A stretch of DNA of 45,900 bases, from assembly GCA_964419225.1 (NCBI GenBank), contig CAYQPF010000022.1, forward strand, positions 1 through 45,900. The letters run 5' to 3'. The translations under genes were made by a program, and so were the position numbers. Position 1 is the stretch's first letter; every line of letters begins with the position of its first letter. This stretch comes from CAYQPF01 sp964419225. Its GTDB lineage: Bacteria; Cloacimonadota; Cloacimonadia; Cloacimonadales; CAYQPF01. The notes below the pieces were generated by a model. The model searched no databases. It was not told where the DNA came from and was given only the letters and a program-made list of their open reading frames with translations. Shown here one piece after another: positions 1 to 8,898 of this stretch.

Positions 1-960
1 CCCTTACATGAAGATGCAGATTCCCCCACTTCAGGTCTTACTCACAGATATCCGGATCGTACACTTCTTCTTGTAACAGACCAATGTGCCATGTACTGCC
101 GGCATTGTACCCGTCGCAGAAAAGCTGGTGAAAATGATGCTCCCATGCCTAATCAAGCCATTGATGCTGCCATTGAATATATTAAAAATCATACCGAGAT
201 CAGAGATGTTATCGTGAGTGGTGGAGATCCTTTAACTTTTGGTGATCAACAATTAGACAGAATATTAGGCAAATTACATGCAATTGAACATCTTGATATG
301 ATCAGGATTGGTAGCCGTACTCCTGTTGTTGTTCCTCAAAGAATCACCGACAGCCTGATCGCTGTCCTGAAAAAATACCCGCCTATCTGGCTGAATGTTC
401 ATTTCAACCATCCCCAGGAAATGACTCCGGAAGCTCAGACCGCTCTGGCTAAACTTGCTGATAATGGCATTGTCCTAAGTAACCAGTCTGTCTTGCTCAA
501 AGGTATTAACGACAATGTTGATGTCATGAAAAACCTGGTACACAAACTAACTAAAAACAGAGTCAGACCTTACTATATTTATCAATGTGATTTATCCGAA
601 GGTATCAGTCATTTCCGTACTCCGGTCTCCAGAGGTATCGAAATCATGGAATCCCTTAGAGGTCATACTTCCGGCTTATGTATTCCAACCTATGTTGTTG
701 ATGCTCCCGGTGGTGGTGGAAAGATTCCTGTCATGCCGAATTATATTATTTCTCAGGCACCCGGAAGAGTTATTTTGCGTAATTACGAAGGTTTTATTAC
801 GACTTATACAGAGCCTGAATATCAAGTTCAGGATGAGAGTCTTTACCGTGGTCAGTGCCCGGAAAACAGACGCTCTGTTGATGGGGTTATGTCCCTGATC
901 AGAGGCGAAAAAGTTTCTGTCGGCCCTGCTGATACTAAAAGAAACAAGCGTAAAAAATAA
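1..960 (+). CDS. kamA: Lysine 2,3-aminomutase, 5' end outside the window
   Basis: This radical-SAM, PLP-dependent enzyme interconverts L-lysine and L-beta-lysine, the first step of lysine fermentation. The reading frame is open from base 1, so the gene begins upstream; about 319 codons are present against roughly 415 in the family, so about 100 N-terminal residues are missing. The text before the first in-window ATG (base 91) already matches the family (HEDADSPTSGLTHRYPDR). The 4Fe-4S cysteines of the CxxxCxxC motif are encoded at 85-87, 97-99 and 106-108, so base 91 cannot be the start. The motif VSGGDPL and the conserved VVDAPGGGGKIP stretch with the PLP lysine also match the family. A strong intrinsic terminator follows the stop. 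A close relative such as glutamate 2,3-aminomutase is less likely but not excluded. Confidence 0.93.
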   Translation, partial: PLHEDADSPTSGLTHRYPDRTLLLVTDQCAMYCRHCTRRRKAGENDAPMPNQAIDAAIEYIKNHTEIRDVIVSGGDPLTFGDQQLDRILGKLHAIEHLDMIRIGSRTPVVVPQRITDSLIAVLKKYPPIWLNVHFNHPQEMTPEAQTALAKLADNGIVLSNQSVLLKGINDNVDVMKNLVHKLTKNRVRPYYIYQCDLSEGISHFRTPVSRGIEIMESLRGHTSGLCIPTYVVDAPGGGGKIPVMPNYIISQAPGRVILRNYEGFITTYTEPEYQVQDESLYRGQCPENRRSVDGVMSLIRGEKVSVGPADTKRNKRKK

Positions 961-968
961 TTGAGAAT

Positions 969-995
969 AGAGACGGGTCTCCGTCTCTTTTTTTT
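969..995 (+). terminator. Intrinsic terminator after kamA
   Basis: A perfect 8-bp stem AGAGACGG/CCGTCTCT with loop GTCT (969-988) is followed by a T-run to 995. The next start codon is at 998, so the terminator abuts the following gene and may act as a partial terminator or attenuator. Confidence 0.85.
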
Positions 996-997
996 CT

Positions 998-2002
998 ATG
1001 TACAAGAGTAATAATTTATCTGATTTCTGCGAAACGAATAACCAAAACGGTATCACTGCCATTATCGGACTTTCCAAAAATGCCGGTAAGACAACCATGT
1101 TAAATTGGCTCTTGTCAATGTATCAGGGTTCTCCTGTAGCTGTCTTTACCACCGGTCGGGACGGCGAAGAAACAGATCTGGTCGAAGGAAAAGCCAAACC
1201 TAAAGTATTCATTCCCCCTGATTGCTATTTCACTACTTTTGCTGAAGAACTTGCCAGACAGAGTACTAAGATAACAGTTTTGGAAAAACTGAATATGAAA
1301 GCCGGTGGTAAATACCTTTGGCTCGCTAAAAGTAATTCCCGTCTGCAAACTGAGATCGTAGGGCCTGCTACAGTCTTACAGCAGGAAAAACTCCTGACTA
1401 TCCTGAAGAAAAACTATAATATCACCAAAATCTTTATTGATGGCTCACTCGACCGGAAATCTATAGTCCTCTCTGCAAATGTGTCTTCAATAGTTTTAGT
1501 CGTCAGCCCTGTCTTTGGCAGTAAAGAAAATATCCTCTCTGAAGTGCTCAGACTTCAACAGCTTGGTAATCTTCAGGTTGACCATGCCATCATCCAGACA
1601 GCCAATATTTGCTATAATCTCGATGATAAAATCATCCCAACCCCCTTCACTTCTCTCTTTGGTAATGAAAAAGAGATTGCAGCCATTTTAGAATTAAACC
1701 CAGAATCCCTATATTTACCCGGAGCCTTTACTGACAGAAGCTACCAGACTCTTTCTCACACCTGGAAAAAGTTCACCGGAACACTTTTGTTAAAACATCC
1801 CCTGCAATTACAACTCTCCTCTCAAAACCTGGATCACTTTTTAAAGAGTGTCCAAGTTTCTGTACAAAACCATTTTTCTCTCTCTGCCCTCGGGATTAAC
1901 AGCTATGCCCAAAACGGAAAACATCTGGATTGCGATGAACTGAGAAATTATTTACGTGCAAACCTTAAGAATTTAACAATTATAGACGTAACAGAGATTT
2001 AA
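998..2002 (+). CDS. P-loop NTPase next to kamA; candidate aminomutase reactivase subunit KamB
   Basis: This is a 334-residue cytoplasmic protein with a P-loop at residues 24-33 (GLSKNAGKTT), followed by hydrophobic strand segments such as IFIDG and VSSIVLVVSPVFGS that suit an NTPase fold. No signal peptide or membrane segment is visible. Lysine-fermentation clusters carry kamB and kamC beside the aminomutase genes, proposed to reactivate B12-dependent lysine 5,6-aminomutase; the position right after kamA suggests KamB, but this is context plus vague resemblance. No ribosome site is visible: the ATG lies two bases after the kamA terminator T-run, and there is no other ATG before the P-loop. 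The stop is four bases before the next gene, so the two are probably co-transcribed. Confidence 0.7.
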   Translation: MYKSNNLSDFCETNNQNGITAIIGLSKNAGKTTMLNWLLSMYQGSPVAVFTTGRDGEETDLVEGKAKPKVFIPPDCYFTTFAEELARQSTKITVLEKLNMKAGGKYLWLAKSNSRLQTEIVGPATVLQQEKLLTILKKNYNITKIFIDGSLDRKSIVLSANVSSIVLVVSPVFGSKENILSEVLRLQQLGNLQVDHAIIQTANICYNLDDKIIPTPFTSLFGNEKEIAAILELNPESLYLPGAFTDRSYQTLSHTWKKFTGTLLLKHPLQLQLSSQNLDHFLKSVQVSVQNHFSLSALGINSYAQNGKHLDCDELRNYLRANLKNLTIIDVTEI

Positions 2003-2006
2003 TAAT

Positions 2007-3290
2007 ATGCCCTTAATAATCAAAGAAATCGAAGAAAACAGCCTCGCTGCTAAAGCTGGCATTACTCCTGAGAGTAAAATAATCAGTATCAATGAGCACC
2101 CCATTAATGACTTTCTGGATCTCCAATTCTTCTCTGCTAATCAAAGATTAAATTTCAAGATCCAAAAAGATGACGAAACAAAGTCCTATGTGATCATGAA
2201 TAATTGGGAAAGCCCACTCGGGATTATTCCTCTCGATCATAATTGCAGAAGCTGTGTAAATAACTGTATCTTCTGTTTTGTTGATCAAATGAAAAAAGAA
2301 GAAAGAGAAACCCTCTATGTCAAAGATGACGATTATGTTTTTTCCTTCGTCTTTGGAAATTTTATCACTCTTACAAACCTTACTGAGAGAGATTATAAAA
2401 GAATTCTCCAGCAAAGTATTTCTCCACTTTACATCTCTGTGCATACAACCAACCCCATTCTACATAAAAATATGCTGAGATATAAAAAAGACTTTAATAT
2501 TCTGGAAAGACTTCGCTTCTTATCTGATCATGATATTGCCATGCATACTCAGATTGTTCTTGTTCCTGGGTATAATGATGGTGTAGAACTTGAGAATACC
2601 CTTAAAGACCTTACCAACCGTGAACTCAATATTATCTCCATTGGCATTGTTCCTGTAGGTCTCACAAAATTCCGTACTGAATTATCAGATATCAAACCCT
2701 TCACAAAGAAAGAAGCTGCTAAAATAATAGATCTCTGCGAAAAATACTCCGGCTTTTATGGCCAAAACCCCGTCTATTGCTCTGATGAACTATTCCTCAA
2801 GGCCGGCAAAGATATTCCCGAAGATGAATATTACGATGACTATCCTCAACTCGAAAACGGGATCGGAATGCTCAGATTATTGCTCGATAACTGGGAAGAA
2901 AATAAAAAACATGTGTTTAAAAAATTAGAGAAAACACCCGCTAATAACTTCTGTTTCATTACCGGTGTATCAGCAGAAAAATATATTAAACAAATCTCTG
3001 ATGAAATAAATAGCCATTTCTCTACCCTTCGCACCCGAGTTCAAGTTATTCAAAACGATTTCTTCGGCCGTTCAGTCACGGTTTCTGGTCTCCTCGCTTT
3101 CCAGGATGTGTTGGCTCAAATCACTCTTTTAGATAATGAACTCCCTGTATTCAGTACTAATTTCTTCAACTTTGAACTCGTTAGTATTGACAATTACTCC
3201 ATTAAACAAATAAAAAAAGCACTCAATAGAAAGATTATTGTCATCGATGAAATAATGTCCAGAGACAATTTCCTGATTAAAATCTTCTAA
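2007..3290 (+). CDS. PDZ-radical SAM protein of the DUF512 family
   Basis: This 427-residue protein has an N-terminal PDZ-like segment (about residues 1-45, IIKEIEENSLAAKAGI ... SINEHPI), then a cysteine cluster C80xxC83xxxC87xxC90. C83, C87 and C90 form the radical-SAM CxxxCxxC motif. The C-terminal DUF512 part contains FFGRSVTVSGLL. The family is conserved in anaerobes and cyanobacteria and its reaction is unknown. It follows the P-loop gene by four bases and shares its transcript. A link to aminomutase function is possible from position only; in other genomes this family is usually near der or plsY, so the association here may be accidental. Confidence 0.85.
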   Translation: MPLIIKEIEENSLAAKAGITPESKIISINEHPINDFLDLQFFSANQRLNFKIQKDDETKSYVIMNNWESPLGIIPLDHNCRSCVNNCIFCFVDQMKKEERETLYVKDDDYVFSFVFGNFITLTNLTERDYKRILQQSISPLYISVHTTNPILHKNMLRYKKDFNILERLRFLSDHDIAMHTQIVLVPGYNDGVELENTLKDLTNRELNIISIGIVPVGLTKFRTELSDIKPFTKKEAAKIIDLCEKYSGFYGQNPVYCSDELFLKAGKDIPEDEYYDDYPQLENGIGMLRLLLDNWEENKKHVFKKLEKTPANNFCFITGVSAEKYIKQISDEINSHFSTLRTRVQVIQNDFFGRSVTVSGLLAFQDVLAQITLLDNELPVFSTNFFNFELVSIDNYSIKQIKKALNRKIIVIDEIMSRDNFLIKIF

Positions 3291-3302
3291 TTGCAATAAT
3301 TT

Positions 3303-3340
3303 GTCGGACATGTCCGACCTGTCAGACACATCAGACACAT
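3303..3340. repeat. Short GTCNGAC repeat tract with 16-bp palindrome
   Basis: Bases 3303-3318 are a perfect palindrome, GTCGGACATGTCCGAC. It continues into the imperfect copies GTCAGACACA and TCAGACACAT. The unit is close to 9-10 bases, so on the minus strand it reads as repeating S-D-x codons. It lies between two convergent genes, just before their shared terminator. Confidence 0.6.
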
Positions 3341-3357
3341 TTTTGCTCTTTTTGCTG

Positions 3358-3407
3358 AAAAAAAAGCAGGTTTGAATTTCTCCAAACCTGCTTTTAAATA
3401 TTTTTTT
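3358..3407. terminator. Bidirectional intrinsic terminator between convergent genes
   Basis: A perfect 13-bp stem, AAAAGCAGGTTTG (3362-3374) and CAAACCTGCTTTT (3383-3395), encloses an 8-base loop. On the plus strand a T-run follows at 3401-3407; on the minus strand the A-run at 3358-3365 becomes a T-run. It can therefore end both the DUF512 transcript and the pckA transcript. Confidence 0.85.
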
Positions 3408-3415
3408 CTTTGAAT

Positions 3416-5146
3416 TTAGAACTTCACATCCAATGCATGAATCATTTTGTCCAGCATTTCAGGTTTGCTGGCAATATCTGTTGTCTTGATGAAATCCTTT
3501 CTCTGTTGGAATCTGTCAATTACTAAGGTTTCATATTCTTTCAGATTCTGTCTCTTTCTAGGATCATATTTGTCATAGTAACCAGGCAAGATCTTTTCAA
3601 CTGATTCGCGTGTAGGAATCATCGCACCAGGTACCACATACCAATCTTCCCATTCCAGAGAATTGGTTAAGATAGCTGTCTGTAAAGTTAAAGAAGTCTG
3701 TAAAGATACTCCTTCCAACTCTGTATCAGATGCTTTCCAGTATCCGCCTGAATTGAAAGCGTAACATTCTGCTCCGGTTTCAAAGATTGATCCAAACGCT
3801 TCCACGTCTTTGTAAAGTTCATATACTCTGAAAGGATTTGCAAACGGAACAAAAGCAAGTTTCTTCAACTCTTCTTCTGTCACATTTTCAGCCTTATTTC
3901 TCTTTGTGATCAACGCAGCACCTAAAGCAACTGCTAAACTGTTATCCTTGATCTTCATTACCGGAGGCAATATTGTGTCTTTCATCAGCCAGATCAATGC
4001 TTTCGGGAAACTACAGGTATTTACCCAGTCGCCCAGTAAATCACGGTCTAAAATCGCTCTGCCATTGGAATTTCTAATGTCCTGGCCTACGGGTATCTTC
4101 TTGCCGTCAATTTCTACCACTGTATGATTCATCAAAGAAACTACATAATTCCAATCAGGATTGCCTATTTCTCTGCTGTCTGTTTTATCAAACAAAGAAG
4201 GCTCCCAAGCACGGCATACTTTCTTCTCCATATCAATCTGGAAAGCATCGTCATGTAAGACAACTTTCTTGAAGCCGGCTGGTAAGGTTTTCCCATTATC
4301 ATGTGAATTTGTATGTGATGATTTACCTGTTCCTGATAAACCATAGAATGCTATTGATTTCTTTCCTAAAGGTCTGTATTGTGGATCTGTACATTCAGAG
4401 AAATCTATTTCTTTGATTCCGCCGTGACATGCTGCCATTCCCATTCTGATACCGGATGTCCAGGCCAAGGTCAAAGTTCCCTTCTTTCTCTCACCAAAAT
4501 ATCTCATTCCAAGATTAACAATTACATTGTTCTTCTCATCAACCAATGCTAACTGGGGTTGGCCAACATTGTTATAATAAGGATCATTACATGTCCATTC
4601 GTTAAAGGCAACCAGAATAATGTCCTGAATATTGGTCGGTCTGCTTTTTTTGTATTGTTCTTCTGCTATTTCCCATGGCACAAAATTGGTTAACCAATTG
4701 AATAAATTCACAGCATCAGTTGTAGTTGTAACAAAAGTAGCTTTGATCATCAACTCAGGATCCATACCAATCACAACACTTGATTTGATCAAATCATACT
4801 GTTCTAATTGAAATACAGCTTCTCTTAGATCGCCTTCAACTTTGTCCATTTCACTCTTGTTCATCTTGCTGTAAAATCTTCTGGCATTGGCTGTTCTGCC
4901 TACAATGTTTCCATGACAATCATTCAAGACTTTTGCACCTTCAGCTAATCCTAAAGCTTTGGCATATTTGGGATAAATAGGCAGATCTGTTTCTGATACT
5001 CCAGGTTGGGTTCTCGCCATTTCATAGGCTTCTCTCGCAGTGACATAACGAACTCTTGAACTGTTCACTAAGGTCTCTGCAATCGCACGAATCGGGGACA
5101 TCTCCTTAATATTCGAGTAAAACTCGATACTTGGCTTACTTGACAT
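3416..5146 (-). CDS. pckA: Phosphoenolpyruvate carboxykinase (ATP)
   Basis: This enzyme converts oxaloacetate and ATP to PEP and CO2, or runs in reverse in fermenters to make ATP from PEP. The kinase-1a motif is present near residues 268-277 (FYGLSGTGKSSHT), followed by VLHDDAFQID, which supplies metal-binding aspartates. Length (576 residues) is somewhat above the usual 530-540. A GTG four codons upstream (5158) opens the frame, but it lies within the ribosome site: GGAGG at 5156-5152 is five bases before the ATG at 5146, which I take as the start. The gene stands alone, with its own promoter candidate and a shared terminator. The product is cytoplasmic. Confidence 0.95.
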   Translation of the reverse strand: MSSKPSIEFYSNIKEMSPIRAIAETLVNSSRVRYVTAREAYEMARTQPGVSETDLPIYPKYAKALGLAEGAKVLNDCHGNIVGRTANARRFYSKMNKSEMDKVEGDLREAVFQLEQYDLIKSSVVIGMDPELMIKATFVTTTTDAVNLFNWLTNFVPWEIAEEQYKKSRPTNIQDIILVAFNEWTCNDPYYNNVGQPQLALVDEKNNVIVNLGMRYFGERKKGTLTLAWTSGIRMGMAACHGGIKEIDFSECTDPQYRPLGKKSIAFYGLSGTGKSSHTNSHDNGKTLPAGFKKVVLHDDAFQIDMEKKVCRAWEPSLFDKTDSREIGNPDWNYVVSLMNHTVVEIDGKKIPVGQDIRNSNGRAILDRDLLGDWVNTCSFPKALIWLMKDTILPPVMKIKDNSLAVALGAALITKRNKAENVTEEELKKLAFVPFANPFRVYELYKDVEAFGSIFETGAECYAFNSGGYWKASDTELEGVSLQTSLTLQTAILTNSLEWEDWYVVPGAMIPTRESVEKILPGYYDKYDPRKRQNLKEYETLVIDRFQQRKDFIKTTDIASKPEMLDKMIHALDVKF

Positions 5147-5252
5147 CGTTTCCTCCACTTTTCTTTTTTTTGAAAAATCTATAATAAAAAATAACCAACC
5201 CGCTTCTGGTAAGCAAGTTAGCTATTATTTATGGATAATGTTCATTGGAGTT

Positions 5253-5280
5253 ACAATAGGATTAAATTATTTAAAGTCAA
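5253..5280 (-). promoter_or_regulatory. Candidate sigma-70 promoter of pckA
   Basis: On the minus strand TTGACT (5280-5275) and TATTGT (5258-5253) are separated by 16 bases. The predicted start lies near 5246, giving a leader of about 100 bases before the pckA ATG. Confidence 0.5.
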
Positions 5281-5368
5281 GATTTTTCCTAAAAAAAATA
5301 TCCTCCTCCCAACTGCACACTGCCTAATGTCATTAACTTAAGAATAAAAAAGGAATTTTGATGAATTT

Positions 5369-5422
5369 GACCCTCATCCTATCCTTCTCCCTAGCGGTAG
5401 GGAGAAGGAATTAAATGGTTGG
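5369..5422. repeat. Interspersed palindromic repeat, copy 1
   Basis: An 11-bp perfect stem CCTTCTCCCTA (5383-5393) and TAGGGAGAAGG (5398-5408) has loop GCGG. The flanks GACCCTCATCCTA on the left and AATTAA-TGGTTG on the right recur at 27843-27892, so the repeated unit is about 50 bases. It sits in the 347-base gap between pckA and mfd. The rest of the gap holds only the pckA leader and promoter candidate and low-complexity text such as ACTGCCTACTGCCGACTG near 5471-5490; I see no gene there. Confidence 0.75.
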
Positions 5423-5493
5423 CAGACATTACATGGTTTTCAAGGCTGTCTTTAAGTTCATGACATTGCCCCACTGCCTACTGCCGACTGAAC

Positions 5494-8400
5494 CTACCAC
5501 TTCCCAATAAACTCGGCTATCTCCATCGCTCTCTCCAGCACCGACTTTGTCTGCTTCCCTGTTTTATCATTCAAATCCAGTTTTATCTTCAGATTTCCTA
5601 CCGTCTCAAAGCTCGCTGGATAACTGAACTCCTTCAATAGTTTGGTTATCTTCTCTTTGGGAGGCAGATTCCTCGAGTCGAATTCAATGATGACAAAATT
5701 CCCTTTTACCTGAAAGGCGTGGACATTAGCTTTGTGAGTCACATGGCGTAATTTGTAATAATTTATCGTCCGTGCTGCTGTTTCCGGTATTTTCCCGAAC
5801 CGGTCACTCAATTCCTGAATCAGTTCGTCAAACTGTCCTTCATTCTCGAAGGCAAGCAAGCGTCTGTAAATTGTCAATCGTTCCTTCTCATTGGATATAA
5901 AATTGCTTGGAAAATAATAATCTGCTTCAATTTTTACATTTCGTTTATCTTCAAGCTTATCGTCATCCCAAATTCCATTGGGATTCTTTTCTTCGATATT
6001 TTGTACTGCTGTTTCCAGCAAATGATTGTAGAAATTGAACCCTATCGTGTTAATGACCCCGCTCTGTTTATTCCCCAGAACAGTTCCCGCTCCTCTCAAC
6101 TCCAGATCACGCATGGCTATTTGATAACCGGCTCCCAGAGAATCATACTCTGTGAGAGTCTCCAGACGTTTCCTCGCTATATCTGTCATCCTCGGTGGTA
6201 TAATAAAATAGGCATAAGCTCTTCTGTTGCTCCGCCCGACTCTTCCCCGGATCTGATAAAGCTGTGCCAGTCCGAATGTGTCTGCTCTGTTTATAATTAT
6301 TGTATTCGCATTAGCGATATCTATCCCTGATTCTATTATTGTTGTAGCAACCAATATATCAAATTTATTCTCAGAAAAGTCCAGCATAATCGCTTCCAAT
6401 TCCCTCTCCGGCAGCTGCCCGTGACCAACTCTGATCCTGGCTTGAGGAACTATCTTCCGTAAATCATCCGCGATCGACTGGATGGATTCCACCCTGTTAT
6501 GAATAAAAAACACCTGCCCGCCTCTTTCTATTTCCCTGTTGATTGATTCCTTGATCACATCATTATCAAAGGGAATTACTATAGTCCTGATCGGCAGCCT
6601 CGCCTTGGGTGAAGTCTGTATCAAGGAAATCTCCTTCAGCTTGGACATAGCCATATTCAGGGTTCTGGGTATCGGTGTAGCAGACATATACAGAGTATCC
6701 ATATTGGATTTCATTTTCCGCAATTTCTCTTTGTGCTGTACTCCAAAACGGTGCTCTTCATCTATAATTAATAATCCCGGCCTTTTAAACTGTACATCTG
6801 TCGATAGCAATCTGTGAGTCCCAATTGCTATATCAACATCCCCGGTCACAAGTCCTACAACATCCTTCTTGATCTCATGTGGTGACCGAAATCTGCTGAA
6901 CATCGCTATCCTCACAGGATACTGAGCCAGCCGGTCCTTGAATACATTGTAATGCTGCTCAGCCAATAATGTTGTCGGAACCAATACCGCAACCTGCCAA
7001 CCGCTCATTACAGCTTTAAAGGCGGCTCTGATCGCTACTTCGGTCTTGCCGAATCCCACATCCCCGCAAAGCAATCTCTCCATAGGTGCATGTGATTCCA
7101 TATCACGTTTTATCTCTTCTGTCGATCTCCGTTGATCTGGTGTATCCTCAAAAATAAAGGCGTCTTCCATTTCCTTCTGCCAGATATTATCCTCATCAAA
7201 GGCAATACCTTTCCGCACTGTCCGCTCTGCATAAAGTTTCACCAGATCATCTGCAACCAGCTCAATCTGTTTCTTTGCCCTCTCCTTTGCTAAATCCCAT
7301 TGCTTGGAGCCCAATCTGTGTACTACAGGTGTAACACCCTCTTCTGCCACATATCTGGTTACCATTCTTAACTGATAAGTCGGTACATATACTTTGTCGT
7401 TCTCGGCATATCTGATCACAAGACATTCCAGTTTATTTCCGTCTATTTCTAAGGGTATCAGTCCGTCGAAGATCCCAATTCCGTGATTTATATGTACAAT
7501 ATAATCCCCGGGTTTCATAGATTCATAATCTATTAAAGCCTCTTCCTGAGTATATTTTGCCTGATATCTTTTTTTCTTCGATCTATTGAAGATCTCATGA
7601 TCTGTTAATACCGTGATCTTAGCTTCATCAATAACAAAACCGCGATGCAAAACTCCTATTGTATAATTAACATTCAACCCTTCTTTCTGAAGAAGTTCCC
7701 GCATTCTCTTACTCTGAGCCAAATTCTCAGACTGGATAAACACCGCATACCCTTCCTTATCCCAGGCAGAGATTGATGCCTCAAGCAACTCCAAATTGTT
7801 GTTGAAAATTGTCTGTGACTTACAAGGTGATACTATTGTCTTTTTAATATATTCTGACTCAATTTCTGTCTGTGACAGGAAATATACCGGCGAACCTTTT
7901 ATTATTTTGTAAAACTTATGTGCAGAAGCAAATAAGGCATCCGGCTCCGGTAGAATTCTCTTCTTACTCTTAGTCCTGGCTTTTGCCCAAAGCTCATTTG
8001 TCTCCTCTGTGATTTCTTCCAAATATGAATTATAATACTGAAATTCGTCGATAAAAAGCATGAAATCGTCTGAATTGAAATACTCTAAGAAAATCTCCCG
8101 CTCCGGCATTAATAATGATATATCTAACTCTATTCCTTCATAAAGCCCTTTCTCATGCACTTTCTCCCACATTTTCTCATTTGTGTCAATATTATGAATA
8201 GAAAACTCCCGTGATGGAATTAAGGTAACTTCCCCCAATTCCTTTGGCTCTGATTTCTGAGTATTTAAAGAAAACTGCCTGATCGAGGTTATCTCATCTC
8301 CCCAAAAATCAATTCTTACCGGTTTCTCACAATTCGGACTAAATACATCTATGATCCCGCCCCGCTTCGCCACTTCACCGACCTTGGATACCTGATACTG

Positions 8401-8895
8401 CACCTCATATCCCATTCCTACCAGGCTCGATACCAGCTGATCAGGGTTGTGATCTCTGCCATTTTCCAGCTTGATGATGTTCTTACTAAAAACATTGTGC
8501 GGGGTAATATACCTCAAAAATGATCTCAAAGATAAACAAAATATATTCTTCTGCTCTGATACTGCTGCCGTCAAGGCCTCAATACGTGTTGCCCTGATAG
8601 TGTAATGCGGAGACCTTTCCTCAAACGGCAAAACCTCAAAATCAGGCAAAAACCATACCCGGTTCCTTCCGTTAAAAATTTCCAGATCATCTGCATATTC
8701 CTCAGCCATTTTATCATCTATCGTCAGAAATATGATATTTTTTCCTGTTTGCTGTAAAGCTCTGGAAACTAAAAGAGCCTTAGCTGATTTGTTCAATCCA
8801 CTGAATAAGGTCTGACTCTCCTTCAACAACTCGTTCTGATACTTTTCAAAGAACTGTGAACGACCTAAATACTCATCTATTTTTTGATAAAACAT
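5494..8895 (-). CDS. mfd: Transcription-repair coupling factor Mfd
   Basis: Mfd is an ATP-driven translocase that removes RNA polymerase stalled at DNA damage and recruits the UvrABC excision system. The 1133-residue length fits the family. The UvrB-like N-terminal part holds GGIIDVFSP near residue 180; the CarD-like polymerase-interaction domain follows at about 465-540 (GDYIVHINHGIGIFDGL). Walker A is GDVGFGKTE near residue 608, the DEEH box is LLIIDEEHRFGV near 710, and motif VI is RGRVGRS. The start ATG is three bases after the stop of the upstream phosphatase gene, so translation is probably coupled. It is the last gene of a four-gene minus-strand run. Confidence 0.97.
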   Translation of the reverse strand: MFYQKIDEYLGRSQFFEKYQNELLKESQTLFSGLNKSAKALLVSRALQQTGKNIIFLTIDDKMAEEYADDLEIFNGRNRVWFLPDFEVLPFEERSPHYTIRATRIEALTAAVSEQKNIFCLSLRSFLRYITPHNVFSKNIIKLENGRDHNPDQLVSSLVGMGYEVQYQVSKVGEVAKRGGIIDVFSPNCEKPVRIDFWGDEITSIRQFSLNTQKSEPKELGEVTLIPSREFSIHNIDTNEKMWEKVHEKGLYEGIELDISLLMPEREIFLEYFNSDDFMLFIDEFQYYNSYLEEITEETNELWAKARTKSKKRILPEPDALFASAHKFYKIIKGSPVYFLSQTEIESEYIKKTIVSPCKSQTIFNNNLELLEASISAWDKEGYAVFIQSENLAQSKRMRELLQKEGLNVNYTIGVLHRGFVIDEAKITVLTDHEIFNRSKKKRYQAKYTQEEALIDYESMKPGDYIVHINHGIGIFDGLIPLEIDGNKLECLVIRYAENDKVYVPTYQLRMVTRYVAEEGVTPVVHRLGSKQWDLAKERAKKQIELVADDLVKLYAERTVRKGIAFDEDNIWQKEMEDAFIFEDTPDQRRSTEEIKRDMESHAPMERLLCGDVGFGKTEVAIRAAFKAVMSGWQVAVLVPTTLLAEQHYNVFKDRLAQYPVRIAMFSRFRSPHEIKKDVVGLVTGDVDIAIGTHRLLSTDVQFKRPGLLIIDEEHRFGVQHKEKLRKMKSNMDTLYMSATPIPRTLNMAMSKLKEISLIQTSPKARLPIRTIVIPFDNDVIKESINREIERGGQVFFIHNRVESIQSIADDLRKIVPQARIRVGHGQLPERELEAIMLDFSENKFDILVATTIIESGIDIANANTIIINRADTFGLAQLYQIRGRVGRSNRRAYAYFIIPPRMTDIARKRLETLTEYDSLGAGYQIAMRDLELRGAGTVLGNKQSGVINTIGFNFYNHLLETAVQNIEEKNPNGIWDDDKLEDKRNVKIEADYYFPSNFISNEKERLTIYRRLLAFENEGQFDELIQELSDRFGKIPETAARTINYYKLRHVTHKANVHAFQVKGNFVIIEFDSRNLPPKEKITKLLKEFSYPASFETVGNLKIKLDLNDKTGKQTKSVLERAMEIAEFIGKW

Positions 8896-8898
8896 ACT

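Noticed and set aside
676..1098. 140-codon minus-strand frame opposite kamA
   Set aside because: It lies opposite a conserved enzyme gene and spans the terminator; no ribosome site or recognisable sequence.
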